NCBI GenBank assembly: GCA_947173495.1
Contig: CAMWFQ010000018.1
Location: forward strand, 18,233 to 82,232
Origin: an uncultured Lachnospiraceae bacterium
GTDB taxonomy: Bacteria > Bacillota > Clostridia > Lachnospirales > Lachnospiraceae
DNA length: 64,000 bases
Direction: 5' to 3'
The notes below the pieces were generated by a model. That model worked only from the letters and a program-made list of their open reading frames with translations. It made no database searches and was not told where the DNA came from. The translations under genes and the position numbers were made by a program. Position 1 is the first letter of the stretch, and the number at the start of each line of letters is the position of its first letter. This document shows, piece by piece, positions 8,360-17,808 of the stretch.

Positions 8360-9355
8360 TTACTTACCATCAATCATAAACTCATACAGACATTTCAGAT
8401 GCTTTACACCGTGGCGTTTGCTTATGGTAACCGGTGATACATTTATCTTTGCAAAAGCACCCATCAGCTTTTCCATATTTCTGCAGTCCATTGCTTTCTG
8501 TGCAAGGTAAAGCGATTTCTTCTCCGGAATAAGAGCCACCAGATGTACCATCTTCCTTCGCAGTCTGGTGTCCTTTACATCCCTTTGTATCATCTCTACA
8601 GCTTTATCCTTTTTATAGAAATCTCCAAATGGCACTATCCACGTAAAAGTATCCATAAATATTTCCCTGCGCTTTCTTATCAGTTCTGCTATCTGGCCAT
8701 ATACGTCAGATGTTTTAGTATAGGCTTTTACTGCTTTGGACTTTGCAAGCCTTACTTCTGCCCGGAGGATTCCTTCCGATTTCCCGGAAATTGATTCCAG
8801 TTTTTTCCTGCTGATATCCGTCTGCTTAAGCTGCTTCACAAGTACACCCTCCAAATCGTAAAGCAAAAACTCAATGCCATTACTGTTCCCCTCCAGACAG
8901 AAGCTTGTATTATCATTAAAGCACTCATATTTCATGGGAGTAAAACCTTTCACTCTGCCAATACGCCGCAGTACTTTCAGATATGCGGATACTGTTTTAC
9001 TGTCGCCGGCATGGATATCTGCGGTGACAGCCATACCTGATAAGATGAAATCATCCAGGTTATATTTGAAGCCAAAATATTCTCTGATACGCTTATCCAG
9101 CTTACGGATAAATTTATCAGGGTCGGTAATACTCCATTTAGGTGATGCTCCCGAATTAACAAGCAGCTTTATTTTCTTCCTGTACTGGCTGTTCCGGTAG
9201 GTGACTGTTATCCCTTTTGAATCCAGAGTGTGGTCTGTGTATTCATCTTCCGCTTTCTCCATAGATTCCCGATTGCCACATGCTTTCATAAAAACCTTAT
9301 GGAATTTTTTACTGTCCAGCACCATAGATAGCTCAAAAATCTGATTTATGTACAT
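8360..9355 (-). CDS. Putative replication initiation (Rep-like) protein
   Basis: A 331-residue protein. The ATG at 9355 follows GGAGG at 8 bases and is preferred over an upstream TTG. It resembles phage/plasmid replication initiators of the Phage_CRI/gene II class: an N-terminal region with TVTYRNSQYRK, a central GILRAEVRLAKSKAVKAY (the conserved E-x-R-L of such initiators), and a helical C-terminus. A clear HUH pair and catalytic Tyr context are not evident to me, so assignment rests on overall pattern and on its place next to the primase-helicase. It could instead be a diverged relaxase, which would make it the element's mobilisation protein. Confidence 0.45.
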   Translation of the reverse strand: MYINQIFELSMVLDSKKFHKVFMKACGNRESMEKAEDEYTDHTLDSKGITVTYRNSQYRKKIKLLVNSGASPKWSITDPDKFIRKLDKRIREYFGFKYNLDDFILSGMAVTADIHAGDSKTVSAYLKVLRRIGRVKGFTPMKYECFNDNTSFCLEGNSNGIEFLLYDLEGVLVKQLKQTDISRKKLESISGKSEGILRAEVRLAKSKAVKAYTKTSDVYGQIAELIRKRREIFMDTFTWIVPFGDFYKKDKAVEMIQRDVKDTRLRRKMVHLVALIPEKKSLYLAQKAMDCRNMEKLMGAFAKINVSPVTISKRHGVKHLKCLYEFMIDGK

Positions 9356-9583
9356 ATGCTTTTCCTCCAATATGCAAATATTTTTTACATATTAGTCATG
9401 GCAGTTTCATATTCTATACGGTTCAAAACCGTATAATAACATATATTTTGATTCCCAGTACCTGACAAACATTGCGCTTAACCTTACTGATATTAAAATC
9501 GGATTATCCATTAACATACTTTTAAAAGCCAGAAGATAATCGGCGCAGCCATTTCAGCCACGCCGTTTACATAGATTTTCTAA

Positions 9584-12265
9584 TCAGATTTTCCCATAGT
9601 CAAAATTTTCAATCATCTTTGCCTGGCTAAGTGGGAAATTAGAGAAAAGATGTACTTCACATCTGTTCCGGAGCAGCCGTGCCCGACCCACGGCCTGCTC
9701 CAATTCGCTTTCAATCATCCATAAATGGACCTTTCTCAGACCCTCATCCTGGAATGTCGTAAACTGAAATCGGTATCCGTTGTAGTTTATTGTCTGGAGT
9801 TCCATTTTTTCATCTTCATCAAATTCCAGCCCCATAGAGAGTGCCGCAAGTTTGTATATAAATTCTGCATGGTATGGTGTACCTATCACAAGGATGTCCT
9901 GCCCTTCCAGCATATTGCTGCCTTCCGTATTTCCAAAGTGCAGCTCTCCTATCTTCTGATTCATAAAAGTAATCACATTTTCACTGCCCATGCCAAACCG
10001 GAGCATCAGCGATTCTACCATCCCTGGATGATTTGCCAGACTGGTCCTGCTCATGGATTTCTCATAGTATTGTTTTAATTCACCCATATATCTGGCCTTT
10101 TTGCACTCATAAAAGTCCACATTCTCTTTCCCAAAGTACCACCCGTATATCTCTTTATCTGCCGTAGCTGAAACCATAATGTATTTTTCTCCCGGGAAAT
10201 CTGCCGGCTTTAGGAATACAACCGTATCCTTTTTCAGGTTCTTTTCATCTTCTTTCCTTCTTACATAAAACTGTTCTGCGCTGCAAAAGGCCGACAGGTC
10301 AAATGGCATTGTGCCTTTATCTTCTTCACCCTCATCCCATTCAAACCCTTCTGCTTCTATGCAGGACTGCGTTTTGGCATCCTCTAATATTCCCTTTATT
10401 TTTTCCTGGAGCTGGCAGTTTGCCGTTTTTTTCTTTAACTTTTCCAGCCTTGAAATGCTTATTTCTCCCTGATTTGATATGATGCTCTTAAACAAAATAT
10501 CTTCGTCTATAATAATGGAGCCAAATTCATCAAGCCTCGCTTTGTCCATGCTTAGCAGATACCGGTGGGTAGTAATGACACAGCCCTTCCATGTTTTTAA
10601 TTTTTCCCGTTGCTTCATATACTTCTCCAAACAGGGAATTTCTTCTTTTTCCAATCGTTTTTTTATGTATCGATGGACGCGGCGGTGCTGCCCCCCTTTA
10701 TACAGCTTCTGGATATATTCCCATATTTCATCCGGTATCCCATCCTTAATTTCTTCAAGGGACGGCGTTTTACTGACTTTAATACCCTTGCTTTTGGCTT
10801 TCTCAAATATTTCTTTCTTAAGGAGGTTTGTCGGCACAGCAATAATAAATCTTGTATCTGGATTCTCCTGCATGAGTTTAAGGTAGCTGTGAGATTTTCC
10901 TGCCCCAGTCATTGCTTTAATGACATAAAACTTTTTACTACTGGCATAAAAGGCGCTGCTGATTGCATCATAAACATCGTCCTGCATATCTTCCATGGAG
11001 ACGAACTCCTCATGGTATCCGGCAATCTTCTCCATGCTCCCGCGTTTTGGATGTACTGTAGAAAGGATATTTTTACAATGGGTACATTCTTTATGGTATA
11101 GACAATATTTATCACAGGACTGTGGATAATAGCCGTTCTGTTCCATATACGAAAGATGTACTTTCCATTTCTCATTCTTAACATCATCAGGATACAGTAT
11201 CGGGTACTCTAATCTTTTTTTCATAAAATATTTTGTACCTGAATCAACATGTATCAGGTTAGTTGCAATACCAAATAATTCATCATGGGATAATTTTCTA
11301 CTGCCATTAGCAAATTCATGGAATAGCTTACATTTATTCATATCCTGCAAAACTCCGGTTCTGTATTCCTTATGATTTTTAGGTTTTTCATCCGGAGTTT
11401 TGACAGAAGAATTTCTGGTGCTACTGAAATTTATAAGATAATATTTATTTGGGAAAATTTCGCCATCTGCTTTTATATTAGAATTATCCTGATTATATAT
11501 AATAACTGTTGGCGAATTTTTCCCATTTATACCATATTGAGAAGCACCATAATCTTCTGTCGGATTATCTGTTTCAGGCAGATAATCCGTTACTGTAACA
11601 TCCAATAACCCTTTCTTATTCAATGCTATTCCTGTTTCTTTAGATAATCCTTCGATATGTTCCTTATAATGATTATCCTTGTACTTTACTCTCATGCAGC
11701 ATGTATAGTTCCTGAATATCGACTCTATATTGGTCTCTGGTAACTTATCATCATAATAAATCAGTTCTTTACCACCAAAGTACAGTTTGGATACATCCTT
11801 ATAGCATGAGGGGTCGGCCTCCGGGAACATCCTCCCCATTGCAAGCTGCATGGCCTCGGCAACTCTCCTGTCTGTAACAGGTGCATCATTAAGAAATACA
11901 ACCCTGAATTTATCATGAACCGTACTTGACATCGTATCATAAGCAAATAAAATGGGAAGTTCATACTGACTGGCCCTCTCTTTTACTTCATCAAATGTAA
12001 GCTTCTTCTTTGAATCTTTATTATCAAAATCCAGAGCAAATAACTGCTGTTGCTCAAAGTTTTCCTTATTGCGCTTTCCATTTTTAAATGTAGCTGGACT
12101 GAACGTGCATCCTTCATTCCCAATTCTGGTAATTACCCTCTTTAATTCGTCCCGACTTAATTTCTTTGCCGATCTGGCTATTTTGTTATTAATCCTTCCT
12201 ATTTCATTACCGGAAGGCTTAGACTGATAACGTTGGTCATCATACGAAATTTTGATTGTATCCAT
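9584..12265 (-). CDS. Primase-helicase replication protein
   Basis: An 893-residue multidomain protein. The N-terminal 200 residues look like an archaeo-eukaryotic/phage-type primase-polymerase core (LFALDFDN, then HDKFRVVFLNDAP and SKLYFGG). A cysteine cluster at about 380-400 (CDKYCLYHKECTHC) suggests zinc binding. From about residue 430 there is a superfamily-2 helicase: Walker A MTGAGKSHSY, SIIIDEDILF as motif II, MVSATADKE as motif III, and EQAVGRARLLRNR as motif VI. The ATG at 12265 has an AAGGAG site. This is the likely replicative enzyme of the element. A Rep-like gene lies downstream and a T-rich terminator upstream isolates it from the PIN operon. Confidence 0.8.
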   Translation of the reverse strand: MDTIKISYDDQRYQSKPSGNEIGRINNKIARSAKKLSRDELKRVITRIGNEGCTFSPATFKNGKRNKENFEQQQLFALDFDNKDSKKKLTFDEVKERASQYELPILFAYDTMSSTVHDKFRVVFLNDAPVTDRRVAEAMQLAMGRMFPEADPSCYKDVSKLYFGGKELIYYDDKLPETNIESIFRNYTCCMRVKYKDNHYKEHIEGLSKETGIALNKKGLLDVTVTDYLPETDNPTEDYGASQYGINGKNSPTVIIYNQDNSNIKADGEIFPNKYYLINFSSTRNSSVKTPDEKPKNHKEYRTGVLQDMNKCKLFHEFANGSRKLSHDELFGIATNLIHVDSGTKYFMKKRLEYPILYPDDVKNEKWKVHLSYMEQNGYYPQSCDKYCLYHKECTHCKNILSTVHPKRGSMEKIAGYHEEFVSMEDMQDDVYDAISSAFYASSKKFYVIKAMTGAGKSHSYLKLMQENPDTRFIIAVPTNLLKKEIFEKAKSKGIKVSKTPSLEEIKDGIPDEIWEYIQKLYKGGQHRRVHRYIKKRLEKEEIPCLEKYMKQREKLKTWKGCVITTHRYLLSMDKARLDEFGSIIIDEDILFKSIISNQGEISISRLEKLKKKTANCQLQEKIKGILEDAKTQSCIEAEGFEWDEGEEDKGTMPFDLSAFCSAEQFYVRRKEDEKNLKKDTVVFLKPADFPGEKYIMVSATADKEIYGWYFGKENVDFYECKKARYMGELKQYYEKSMSRTSLANHPGMVESLMLRFGMGSENVITFMNQKIGELHFGNTEGSNMLEGQDILVIGTPYHAEFIYKLAALSMGLEFDEDEKMELQTINYNGYRFQFTTFQDEGLRKVHLWMIESELEQAVGRARLLRNRCEVHLFSNFPLSQAKMIENFDYGKI

Positions 12266-12330
12266 AGTGGTTTAACTCCTTTACAAGATTTTTTAATTTC
12301 ATGTAGGAGTCGATTACAAAAAAAATTTGC

Positions 12331-12363
12331 AAAAAAAGAAGAACAGAATCGCTCTGTCCTTCT
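12331..12363 (-). terminator. Terminator after the PIN toxin-antitoxin operon
   Basis: On the minus strand AGAAGGACAGA pairs with TCTGTTCTTCT around a 5-base loop and is followed by seven T residues. It lies between the antitoxin gene and the primase-helicase start. Confidence 0.8.
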
Positions 12364-12440
12364 TTCCTTCCAGTCATTATCAGTTTAATTACCACCCCAC
12401 TACTTTTATAGGGTTACAATCATATGCCTGTATTCTATAA

Positions 12441-12647
12441 TTAGTAATTATCCGCATTCTTTAACAGCATATCTATCTCTTCCAGACTCATATCCGGCTG
12501 TTCCTGTTTTTCTTTCGTATAATCTCCATACCCCATATCATACTGCTGCATAAACTTTACCATTCCAACAGGCCCAAGTGCCTCCTGTAATGCTTTTATT
12601 CCTGCATTTCTCACATCTATTGGGCTGCTTAAATTAACATCTAACAT
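12441..12647 (-). CDS. Antitoxin partner of PIN toxin
   Basis: A 68-residue protein with a GGAGG site at 8 bases, starting one base after the toxin stop. It contains the typical ALGPVGMVKFMQQYDMGYGDY core found in small antitoxins paired with PIN toxins and ends with an acidic EEIDMLLKNA helix. It is expected to bind and neutralise the adjacent PIN ribonuclease and autoregulate. Gene order is reversed (toxin first), as in some families. Confidence 0.7.
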   Translation of the reverse strand: MLDVNLSSPIDVRNAGIKALQEALGPVGMVKFMQQYDMGYGDYTKEKQEQPDMSLEEIDMLLKNADNY

Positions 12648-13085
12648 TCAGATTACCTCCCATGCAAATCTAAGTGGATTGACCACCCTCGTTCCCAGCT
12701 TCAATTTCTCTGCCATTTTTTCCAGTTTATCATCAGTTGTCAAAAATACGTCTGCATTAGCCTCTTCTGCCGATGCAATGTGAAGGCTGTCAAATGTCCG
12801 TATCTTTGAGGCTGATATAATTTCTATAGACCGTTTTTTGATCTTTTCTGTATATGGCATATGCATACCTGCCACACGATACAGGTCAAGTACCTTCTGT
12901 TTTTTATTTTCATCCTGCATACGGCTCATTTCAAGTTCCAATATTTCACTTCCGGCAATGAGCACCTGTTTCATCTGTCCCATTTTCAAGACTGTCAAAA
13001 TAACTTCACTTTCCAAATGGATACGCTCCTGTGTCTGGTCATCAAATGGCCTGTTATAGCAGCAATTATCCAGATAAATTATCAT
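12648..13085 (-). CDS. PIN-domain ribonuclease toxin
   Basis: A 145-residue PIN-domain protein. It begins MIIYLDNCCYNRPFDDQ with the first conserved Asp, carries Glu in the ESEVIL/ILELEMSR region, and has later acidic residues in FDSLHIASAEEANADVFLTTDD, which matches the VapC-type catalytic quartet. The ATG at 13085 is preferred to a TTG 18 bases upstream, which would overlap the GGAGG ribosome site. Together with the next gene it forms a type II toxin-antitoxin module, probably serving stability of the element. Confidence 0.8.
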   Translation of the reverse strand: MIIYLDNCCYNRPFDDQTQERIHLESEVILTVLKMGQMKQVLIAGSEILELEMSRMQDENKKQKVLDLYRVAGMHMPYTEKIKKRSIEIISASKIRTFDSLHIASAEEANADVFLTTDDKLEKMAEKLKLGTRVVNPLRFAWEVI

Positions 13086-13206
13086 CTGCAAAAGCACCTC
13101 CAACTTCCTTCTTTTTACATTGTACTTTATTTCTGATATTTATTCAATCACTCATATTTTTTAACATATGTCAGATTTAAATTTTTTATTATGCCTTTAT
13201 TTAGCT

Positions 13207-13252
13207 GTGGTATCAGGTGGTATTGGTGGTATCCGTTCCACTCATACCACCC
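13207..13252. repeat. GTGGTAT iteron cluster
   Basis: Three direct GTGGTAT units (13207, 13217 and 13226) and one inverted ATACCAC (13244) lie in a 46-base stretch upstream of the PIN operon. The same unit builds the palindrome at 7229-7258. Iteron-like binding sites are suggested. Confidence 0.5.
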
Positions 13253-13270
13253 TTGCCATTTGTACAACTT

Positions 13271-13315
13271 AAAAGTTGCATATCCGCTATATCTGACTGC
13301 AGATATGCAACTTTT
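13271..13315. repeat. Inverted repeat with 37-bp motif shared with 20744-20780
   Basis: AAAAGTTGCATAT (13271-13283) and its exact complement (13303-13315) flank a 19-base centre. The inner 37 bases, 13275-13311, align without gaps to 20744-20780 at 29 of 37 positions, with GTTGCA..ATCCG and TGCAGA.ATGCAAC conserved. The rest of the spacer 13086-13458 shows no gene. A protein binding site such as a centromere or origin element is a reasonable inference. Confidence 0.55.
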
Positions 13316-13458
13316 ATCCCCTTATTCCGTCCACAAATACAAAATCTGCAACACATTGCTTGCATATGCTGTCATTTTTACAACATATTCAGGTGGGGCA
13401 GCACGGATGCTAATGCTGGTATCAAACAGCATGGGAAACATTTGCATTGCCCATTTTA

Positions 13459-13803
13459 TTATAAAACCATATACTTAGCCATGCGGCTTCCATATGCCAT
13501 ATCCAGTACATCCGGTATGCATTCTTCCATACAGCGGTATTTATCCCGCAGCATCTCTTCCAGTAATATCTGCCCTCCATCCACTTCCGGTATGTCTGTT
13601 GTAATTTCATACTGCTCATAATAAATATAACCTGCATACCCTTCCTCAATATCTTCCGGAAGCAGGTTGGAGCCGTCACCTTCTGCAATGCGGATGATTT
13701 GTCTCATCTCCGGAACATACACAAATATGTCATCATACCCTTCGGATTTCTTTCCTTTAATCTCCTCTGGCGGCTGTTTCCTGTCTGTATCTTTCTCGCC
13801 CAC
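13459..13803 (-). CDS. Small acidic protein, unknown
   Basis: A 114-residue acidic protein. A GTG start at 13803 lies 8 bases after GGAGG; the upstream TTG overlaps that site and is less likely. It has a charged N-terminus (GEKDTDRKQPPEEIKGKK) and a central IFVYVPEMRQIIRIAEGDG. No family was recognised. It is the first gene downstream of the DUF5688-Rad52-YqaJ cluster on the same strand, so probably co-transcribed with it. Confidence 0.55.
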   Translation of the reverse strand: MGEKDTDRKQPPEEIKGKKSEGYDDIFVYVPEMRQIIRIAEGDGSNLLPEDIEEGYAGYIYYEQYEITTDIPEVDGGQILLEEMLRDKYRCMEECIPDVLDMAYGSRMAKYMVL

Positions 13804-13907
13804 AATATCTACCTCCAAAATTTTTCAGTCTGTCTCCTTCTCTCTGCATTGGAAAAAGGAAAGCCGGATTTAAACTCCCAGCTTTCCTTCCGGCATCTCC
13901 TGCTGTC

Positions 13908-14810
13908 TTATGCGGCAATCCTCAACGTCCCTGCCTTACGCTCATATAGATAAATATGGTCTGAAAGACGTTCCTCAATAGAAACTGCATCCGCATTTAT
14001 CTCTGTTACCATATCTGCCAGTTTCCGATAAGGTACTGTCTCATCTGCCGGGATTATGATACACTCATGTACGGAACTTGGAAGCACGATAAAATCACCA
14101 CCCAGTTCGTCACTAACCCGCTTTAAAGTCCCGCTGTCCAGAATCTCCGCAGCGCCGAATACCCTCGCCTTGTTAGTCAGCACATGCATCTCTACCGGTG
14201 TACTGACTGGCAGTAGGAGCTGGAATCCTGGCATCATGCTCCGGAGAACTTCGTCCATGCTCTCAAATAACGGTTCCCCCGCGAGCCGCATATTTGAGGC
14301 AGCAGCCTGATAAAGGCTTTCTTCTGTCTGCCGCCATATCTCCATATAGTTGTCATTCACCAGGAAAGCTCCTGTGCTGCCGTCTTTAAACCCTTCAACC
14401 TGTACCTGGTAAACTACTGCAAGGTCAAGGAACTTCCTGTAGGGCTTCCCTTTTAAAAGCTCCTTATTACTTTCAAAGTTTATCAGCTTTGCATAAATAC
14501 GGGACTTCATCATATCCCACTTCCGGAAACCATCCAGTCCGGCATCCTTAAGGTCATCCATATGCTCCATAAGTTCCTGATAAACCTCGCCTGCAATCTC
14601 TTCAATTCCTCTGCCCCTATTTTTATACTCATCATAATACCCTTCCAGATAGACGCTTGGCCTCACCTGCTTCTCCGGGCTCATCATTATAATGGCGGTC
14701 TTCTTTACCCCGTTGTTTTTAAGGTTCTCAGTAATGCTTACATTAAAAATATCTCCTGCCTTCTCCGCCACTCCCTTTAATACTTCCTCTGCAAATTCTT
14801 TCAGTTCCAT
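13908..14810 (-). CDS. DUF5688 family protein
   Basis: A 300-residue protein with GGAGGAAAGGAT before its ATG. The sequence pattern fits the DUF5688 family: an N-terminal FAEEVLKGVAEKAG, a conserved PSVYLEGYYDEYKNRG, a LAVVYQVQV core, and a C-terminal VLPSSVHECIIIPAD segment. The family is common in clostridial integrative elements and has no established function. Many members appear to handle host or metabolic stress by annotation only, so I assign none. It lies 11 bases after the Rad52-like gene in one operon. Confidence 0.7.
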   Translation of the reverse strand: MELKEFAEEVLKGVAEKAGDIFNVSITENLKNNGVKKTAIIMMSPEKQVRPSVYLEGYYDEYKNRGRGIEEIAGEVYQELMEHMDDLKDAGLDGFRKWDMMKSRIYAKLINFESNKELLKGKPYRKFLDLAVVYQVQVEGFKDGSTGAFLVNDNYMEIWRQTEESLYQAAASNMRLAGEPLFESMDEVLRSMMPGFQLLLPVSTPVEMHVLTNKARVFGAAEILDSGTLKRVSDELGGDFIVLPSSVHECIIIPADETVPYRKLADMVTEINADAVSIEERLSDHIYLYERKAGTLRIAA

Positions 14811-14821
14811 ATCCTTTCCTC

Positions 14822-15598
14822 CTACGCTGCTTTTGTCTTTGCAAGTGCTTCCATCACCCTCTTATAGGTTTTCTCATTCATGGACTCCGGTGCTGTAATC
14901 TTATATCTTTCCTGTACTGCTTCCATTGCAACTCCTGTCCTCTTAAGTTCCGACTGCAAAGAGGCCATCTGCTCTTTAGAAAGTCCCTCTTTCTGTGATT
15001 CCTGTCTCTGCTGGCTGTTTTCCTGTTTTCCTTTTGGCTCTGCTTTTTCCTTCCGGCTCACGGTATCCGCTTTGGCTTTCAGCTCATAGACTGTCTGTCC
15101 TTTATCATTATGGATAATAAGACCTGATATCTCACGGTCATTGCTGTATGTAATGGAGAGCACTGAAAAACGGTCATTACAGTAATAACGCTTCTCCTTA
15201 TTGGAACCCTCTTTCATCTGGATTGAAGTTTTTCCTGCTGGAATCCAGATAAAGGGAGCTGAATACAGCTCCCTCCCAATCCCCCAGTTGAAGCACGCCC
15301 TCTTGAAGCTGTCCGATGCCTGGGATTTCTCTTTCTCCGTATATCCCATCGTGCCTACATCCTGTTTGGCAATCCACTGCATGGTTTCTCTGTCAAATAC
15401 CTCTACGGTGCAGTAGAGATTTCCGTCAATGCACTGATGGCTCCTTTTCCATCCAAAAGCTCCGAAGGTCTCGTCAAGGATGCGCTGGTCCACCCTCGCA
15501 TCCTTATATAATAAGAGGCTAAGCCCCTTTTCGTTTATCACCGACACCCTGCATTCAATCTCATCCGCCTTAAGCAGCCTTATCAGGTTCTGTCCCAT
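14822..15598 (-). CDS. Rad52/22-family single-strand annealing protein
   Basis: A 258-residue protein. Its N-terminal 140 residues match the Rad52/Rad22 annealing domain: FGAFGWKRSHQ, LYCTVEVFD, and the diagnostic QASDSFKRACFNWGIGRELY segment. The C-terminal 80 residues are a charged, Gln/Lys-rich linker and a short helical tail. It should anneal complementary single strands. The next gene downstream of transcription is not its exonuclease; that gene (YqaJ) lies directly upstream at 15619, so the pair forms a Red-like recombination module. Good AGGAGG ribosome site. Confidence 0.85.
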   Translation of the reverse strand: MGQNLIRLLKADEIECRVSVINEKGLSLLLYKDARVDQRILDETFGAFGWKRSHQCIDGNLYCTVEVFDRETMQWIAKQDVGTMGYTEKEKSQASDSFKRACFNWGIGRELYSAPFIWIPAGKTSIQMKEGSNKEKRYYCNDRFSVLSITYSNDREISGLIIHNDKGQTVYELKAKADTVSRKEKAEPKGKQENSQQRQESQKEGLSKEQMASLQSELKRTGVAMEAVQERYKITAPESMNEKTYKRVMEALAKTKAA

Positions 15599-15618
15599 TT
15601 TTCCTCCTTCCCAGCTTC

Positions 15619-16548
15619 CTATGCCGCTTTCACCTCAAACCTTCTGGAATGGGAGAGTTTCCCGTAATCGGCATAAAGCTCCGGACATTCCTCACGTATA
15701 CGCTTCGTATCTAATTTGGTGGAATCAATGTTCTTCCATGAGACACGAAAATGCTCACTGCTTGCAAGCTCATTGTCCTGCATGAAAAGCTTCACCTCCT
15801 GCTCTATCTGCTTCTGTTCCTCCTGTAATTCTGAAATAAATCCAAGTATCTCCTCACGTCTCCTTAATTTTTCATCAAAGCCAACAAGTTTGATGGTGCT
15901 CGCTTTCCTTGCCGTATGGAAATACTGCTGGATTACCTCGTCACAGGCTTTACTCCCATCCGGTGGCGGAATAATTCCTTTCACCACATGGTTATTCCAG
16001 AAATTATCTTCTATCGAGATAAGGCGCCCAATCAGTTCCTCATCCCACTCTATTTTCCTGTAGGTGAACCCCTTCCCAAGGATTAACGCCGCTATATACC
16101 ACACCCTTTTTCCTGTGACCGCCATATAGTGGCAGCACTGCATCACATAATGGAGAGGGATATCCCCATCCGCCCATTTATCCGCATTCCAGGCGCTGGC
16201 GGTCTTGCACTCCAGTCCTGCGTCCTCACCGATGACCAGACGGTCAACATCGGCAATCATAAAGGGGTGCTCCTTACTGCGGTACATAAAATTGGATTTT
16301 CTCACCTTAAGTCCTGTAGCTTCCGTAAACCTCTGTGCCACGTAATCCTCAAGGTCATGCCCAATGCGCATTGCCTCATTATCCTGTTCCTCTGTTTCCC
16401 CACTGGTCTTATCCTGAAAAACCTTCATTGCACTGCTGAACGGGTTCACCCCGCAGACAGCGCCTGCGTCGGAACCTCCGATACCTGTTTTCCTTAAGCG
16501 GAGCCATTCCTCATTACTGGTTCCTGATAATGATATTTTATCAAACAT
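15619..16548 (-). CDS. YqaJ-type viral recombinase exonuclease
   Basis: A 309-residue protein; the ATG at 16548 follows GAGGAGG at 6 bases, and an upstream in-frame start lacks a site. N-terminal WLRLRKTGIGGSDAGAVCG is the YqaJ signature, followed by GHDLEDYVAQRF, the catalytic Asp in MIADVDRLV, and the E-x-K of LECKTASAW, together the PD-(D/E)XK lambda-exonuclease-like centre. The C-terminus is helical. It should resect double-stranded ends to feed the annealing protein encoded next. Confidence 0.9.
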   Translation of the reverse strand: MFDKISLSGTSNEEWLRLRKTGIGGSDAGAVCGVNPFSSAMKVFQDKTSGETEEQDNEAMRIGHDLEDYVAQRFTEATGLKVRKSNFMYRSKEHPFMIADVDRLVIGEDAGLECKTASAWNADKWADGDIPLHYVMQCCHYMAVTGKRVWYIAALILGKGFTYRKIEWDEELIGRLISIEDNFWNNHVVKGIIPPPDGSKACDEVIQQYFHTARKASTIKLVGFDEKLRRREEILGFISELQEEQKQIEQEVKLFMQDNELASSEHFRVSWKNIDSTKLDTKRIREECPELYADYGKLSHSRRFEVKAA

Positions 16549-16584
16549 AATCTTCCTCCTCTGCTGTTTCTGATAAAATAAAGC

Positions 16585-16620
16585 TAAGGGCAAACAGGAG
16601 TTATACCCCATCTGCCCTTA
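16585..16620 (-). terminator. Intergenic hairpin between DUF932 and YqaJ genes
   Basis: TAAGGGCA and TGCCCTTA form an 8-bp stem with a 20-base loop; on the minus strand a T-rich stretch follows. It is probably a weak terminator or attenuator. Confidence 0.4.
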
Positions 16621-16681
16621 ATTATTCTTTCCGTGATATATTGTTTTCCTTAAGGCCAAAAGGTTAAATACCTCTTCCTGC

Positions 16682-17614
16682 TTATGCAGCTTTCACAAGC
16701 TGGTAAGCCTTATCAATCAGCGGATTTCCATCAATGGTTCGGGCAAACACGTTCTCCTTATAATTCGCTGTCCTTCGCAGCGGTCTGCTGTGTGTGGCAA
16801 AATCTGATACCGCATTGAGGAACCGGTATGCATTTTTCCCCACTTTCTGCAAATCAGGAGCCTCATAATAACGCTGCTCCATATCTCTGCGGAGCTTCAT
16901 AATGTTCCTGCTCTGGATAGGTGTCGGCTCTTCCTCCATGGGAAGGAGCAGTTCAATATATTCCCTCACCTGTTCATCCGTCATCTTCTGTCTGCGTAAC
17001 TGCTCAAACTCAATGCCGAGGCTGTCCATATAGCTCTCCGCCATGAAGAGCGTATCCTTTGCCTCCTGTATCTTGTCATGGATGCTGCCTGTGTGGACCA
17101 TGGAAAAACTTCTTTTTGCGTTATCCAGCGCAAGGTTCAAAGTATTGTTGCATACCACCCTCACAGGAGTTACAGCCACTTTCACAGAACCGGAGCCGTC
17201 ATGGGTATTTGAAAATACCAGATAGGGGCTGATACGCTCTCCTGCAATGACATACTCTTTCGGCAGCCTTGCAAGCAGCCATACCCTCCTCCCTTCCTGC
17301 AGTGACCCTGCGGTCTCATACCGTACCCCTTTTCCAAGCAGTTCATCGGTGAAGCTGAAAGCATCCGTATTCTGTACCACCTTATAGCGGTCAGACACCA
17401 CCCCCAGCACTTTCCTGTCGGAGCTCCTCACATTTGCCTTATATCCTTTTATCAGTTCCTGATTATCTGTATATACAGGTTCCTGAACCACCGTCCAGTC
17501 AAGCCCCGCAAGTTTAAGGGCTTCTGCTGATGCTGGCGCTTCCATTACAATCGTACCTAATCCATGCCACGGTTTCTCCCTTACTGAAAACATTGATTCT
17601 ACATATGCTGCCAT
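16682..17614 (-). CDS. DUF932 family protein
   Basis: A 310-residue protein. The ATG at 17614 lies 9 bases after AAGGAG; a nearer ATG at 17623 has no spacing and is unlikely. It shows the DUF932 pattern: PWHGLG near the N-terminus, KANVRSSDRKVLGVVSDRYKV, then PYLVFSNTHDGSGSVKV and VRVVCNNTLN. Such proteins occur on plasmids, phages and integrative elements next to recombination genes. They are unsolved but are thought to assist DNA metabolism. Here it leads the YqaJ-Rad52 gene set. Confidence 0.85.
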   Translation of the reverse strand: MAAYVESMFSVREKPWHGLGTIVMEAPASAEALKLAGLDWTVVQEPVYTDNQELIKGYKANVRSSDRKVLGVVSDRYKVVQNTDAFSFTDELLGKGVRYETAGSLQEGRRVWLLARLPKEYVIAGERISPYLVFSNTHDGSGSVKVAVTPVRVVCNNTLNLALDNAKRSFSMVHTGSIHDKIQEAKDTLFMAESYMDSLGIEFEQLRRQKMTDEQVREYIELLLPMEEEPTPIQSRNIMKLRRDMEQRYYEAPDLQKVGKNAYRFLNAVSDFATHSRPLRRTANYKENVFARTIDGNPLIDKAYQLVKAA

Positions 17615-17668
17615 CTGTAACATCTCCTTTTCTTTTAAATTTTTTGTCGGACAGGTATGGCAGAACGT

Positions 17669-17697
17669 AAAAGGAGCCCCCATTTAAGGGAGCTCCC
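17669..17697 (-). terminator. Hairpin with T-run upstream of DUF932 gene
   Basis: On the minus strand GGAGCTCCC and GGGGGCTCC pair (one G-U) around TTAAAT and are followed by TTTT. It lies 55 bases before the DUF932 start, so it ends upstream transcription or attenuates this operon. Confidence 0.5.
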
Positions 17698-17808
17698 GTT
17701 TTCCATTCCTTATCCTTTTTTCTGGTTACCTGATGCCTCCACTCCATAAACCGCATCTGTCACAGCAGATACTTTCCTGTGCCGCTTTACAGATACTATG
17801 CGGCCAAG

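Noticed and set aside
8360..9355. Confident relaxase call
   Set aside because: No clear HUH or catalytic-Tyr motif could be seen, so Rep-like is kept as tentative and mobilisation is only mentioned.
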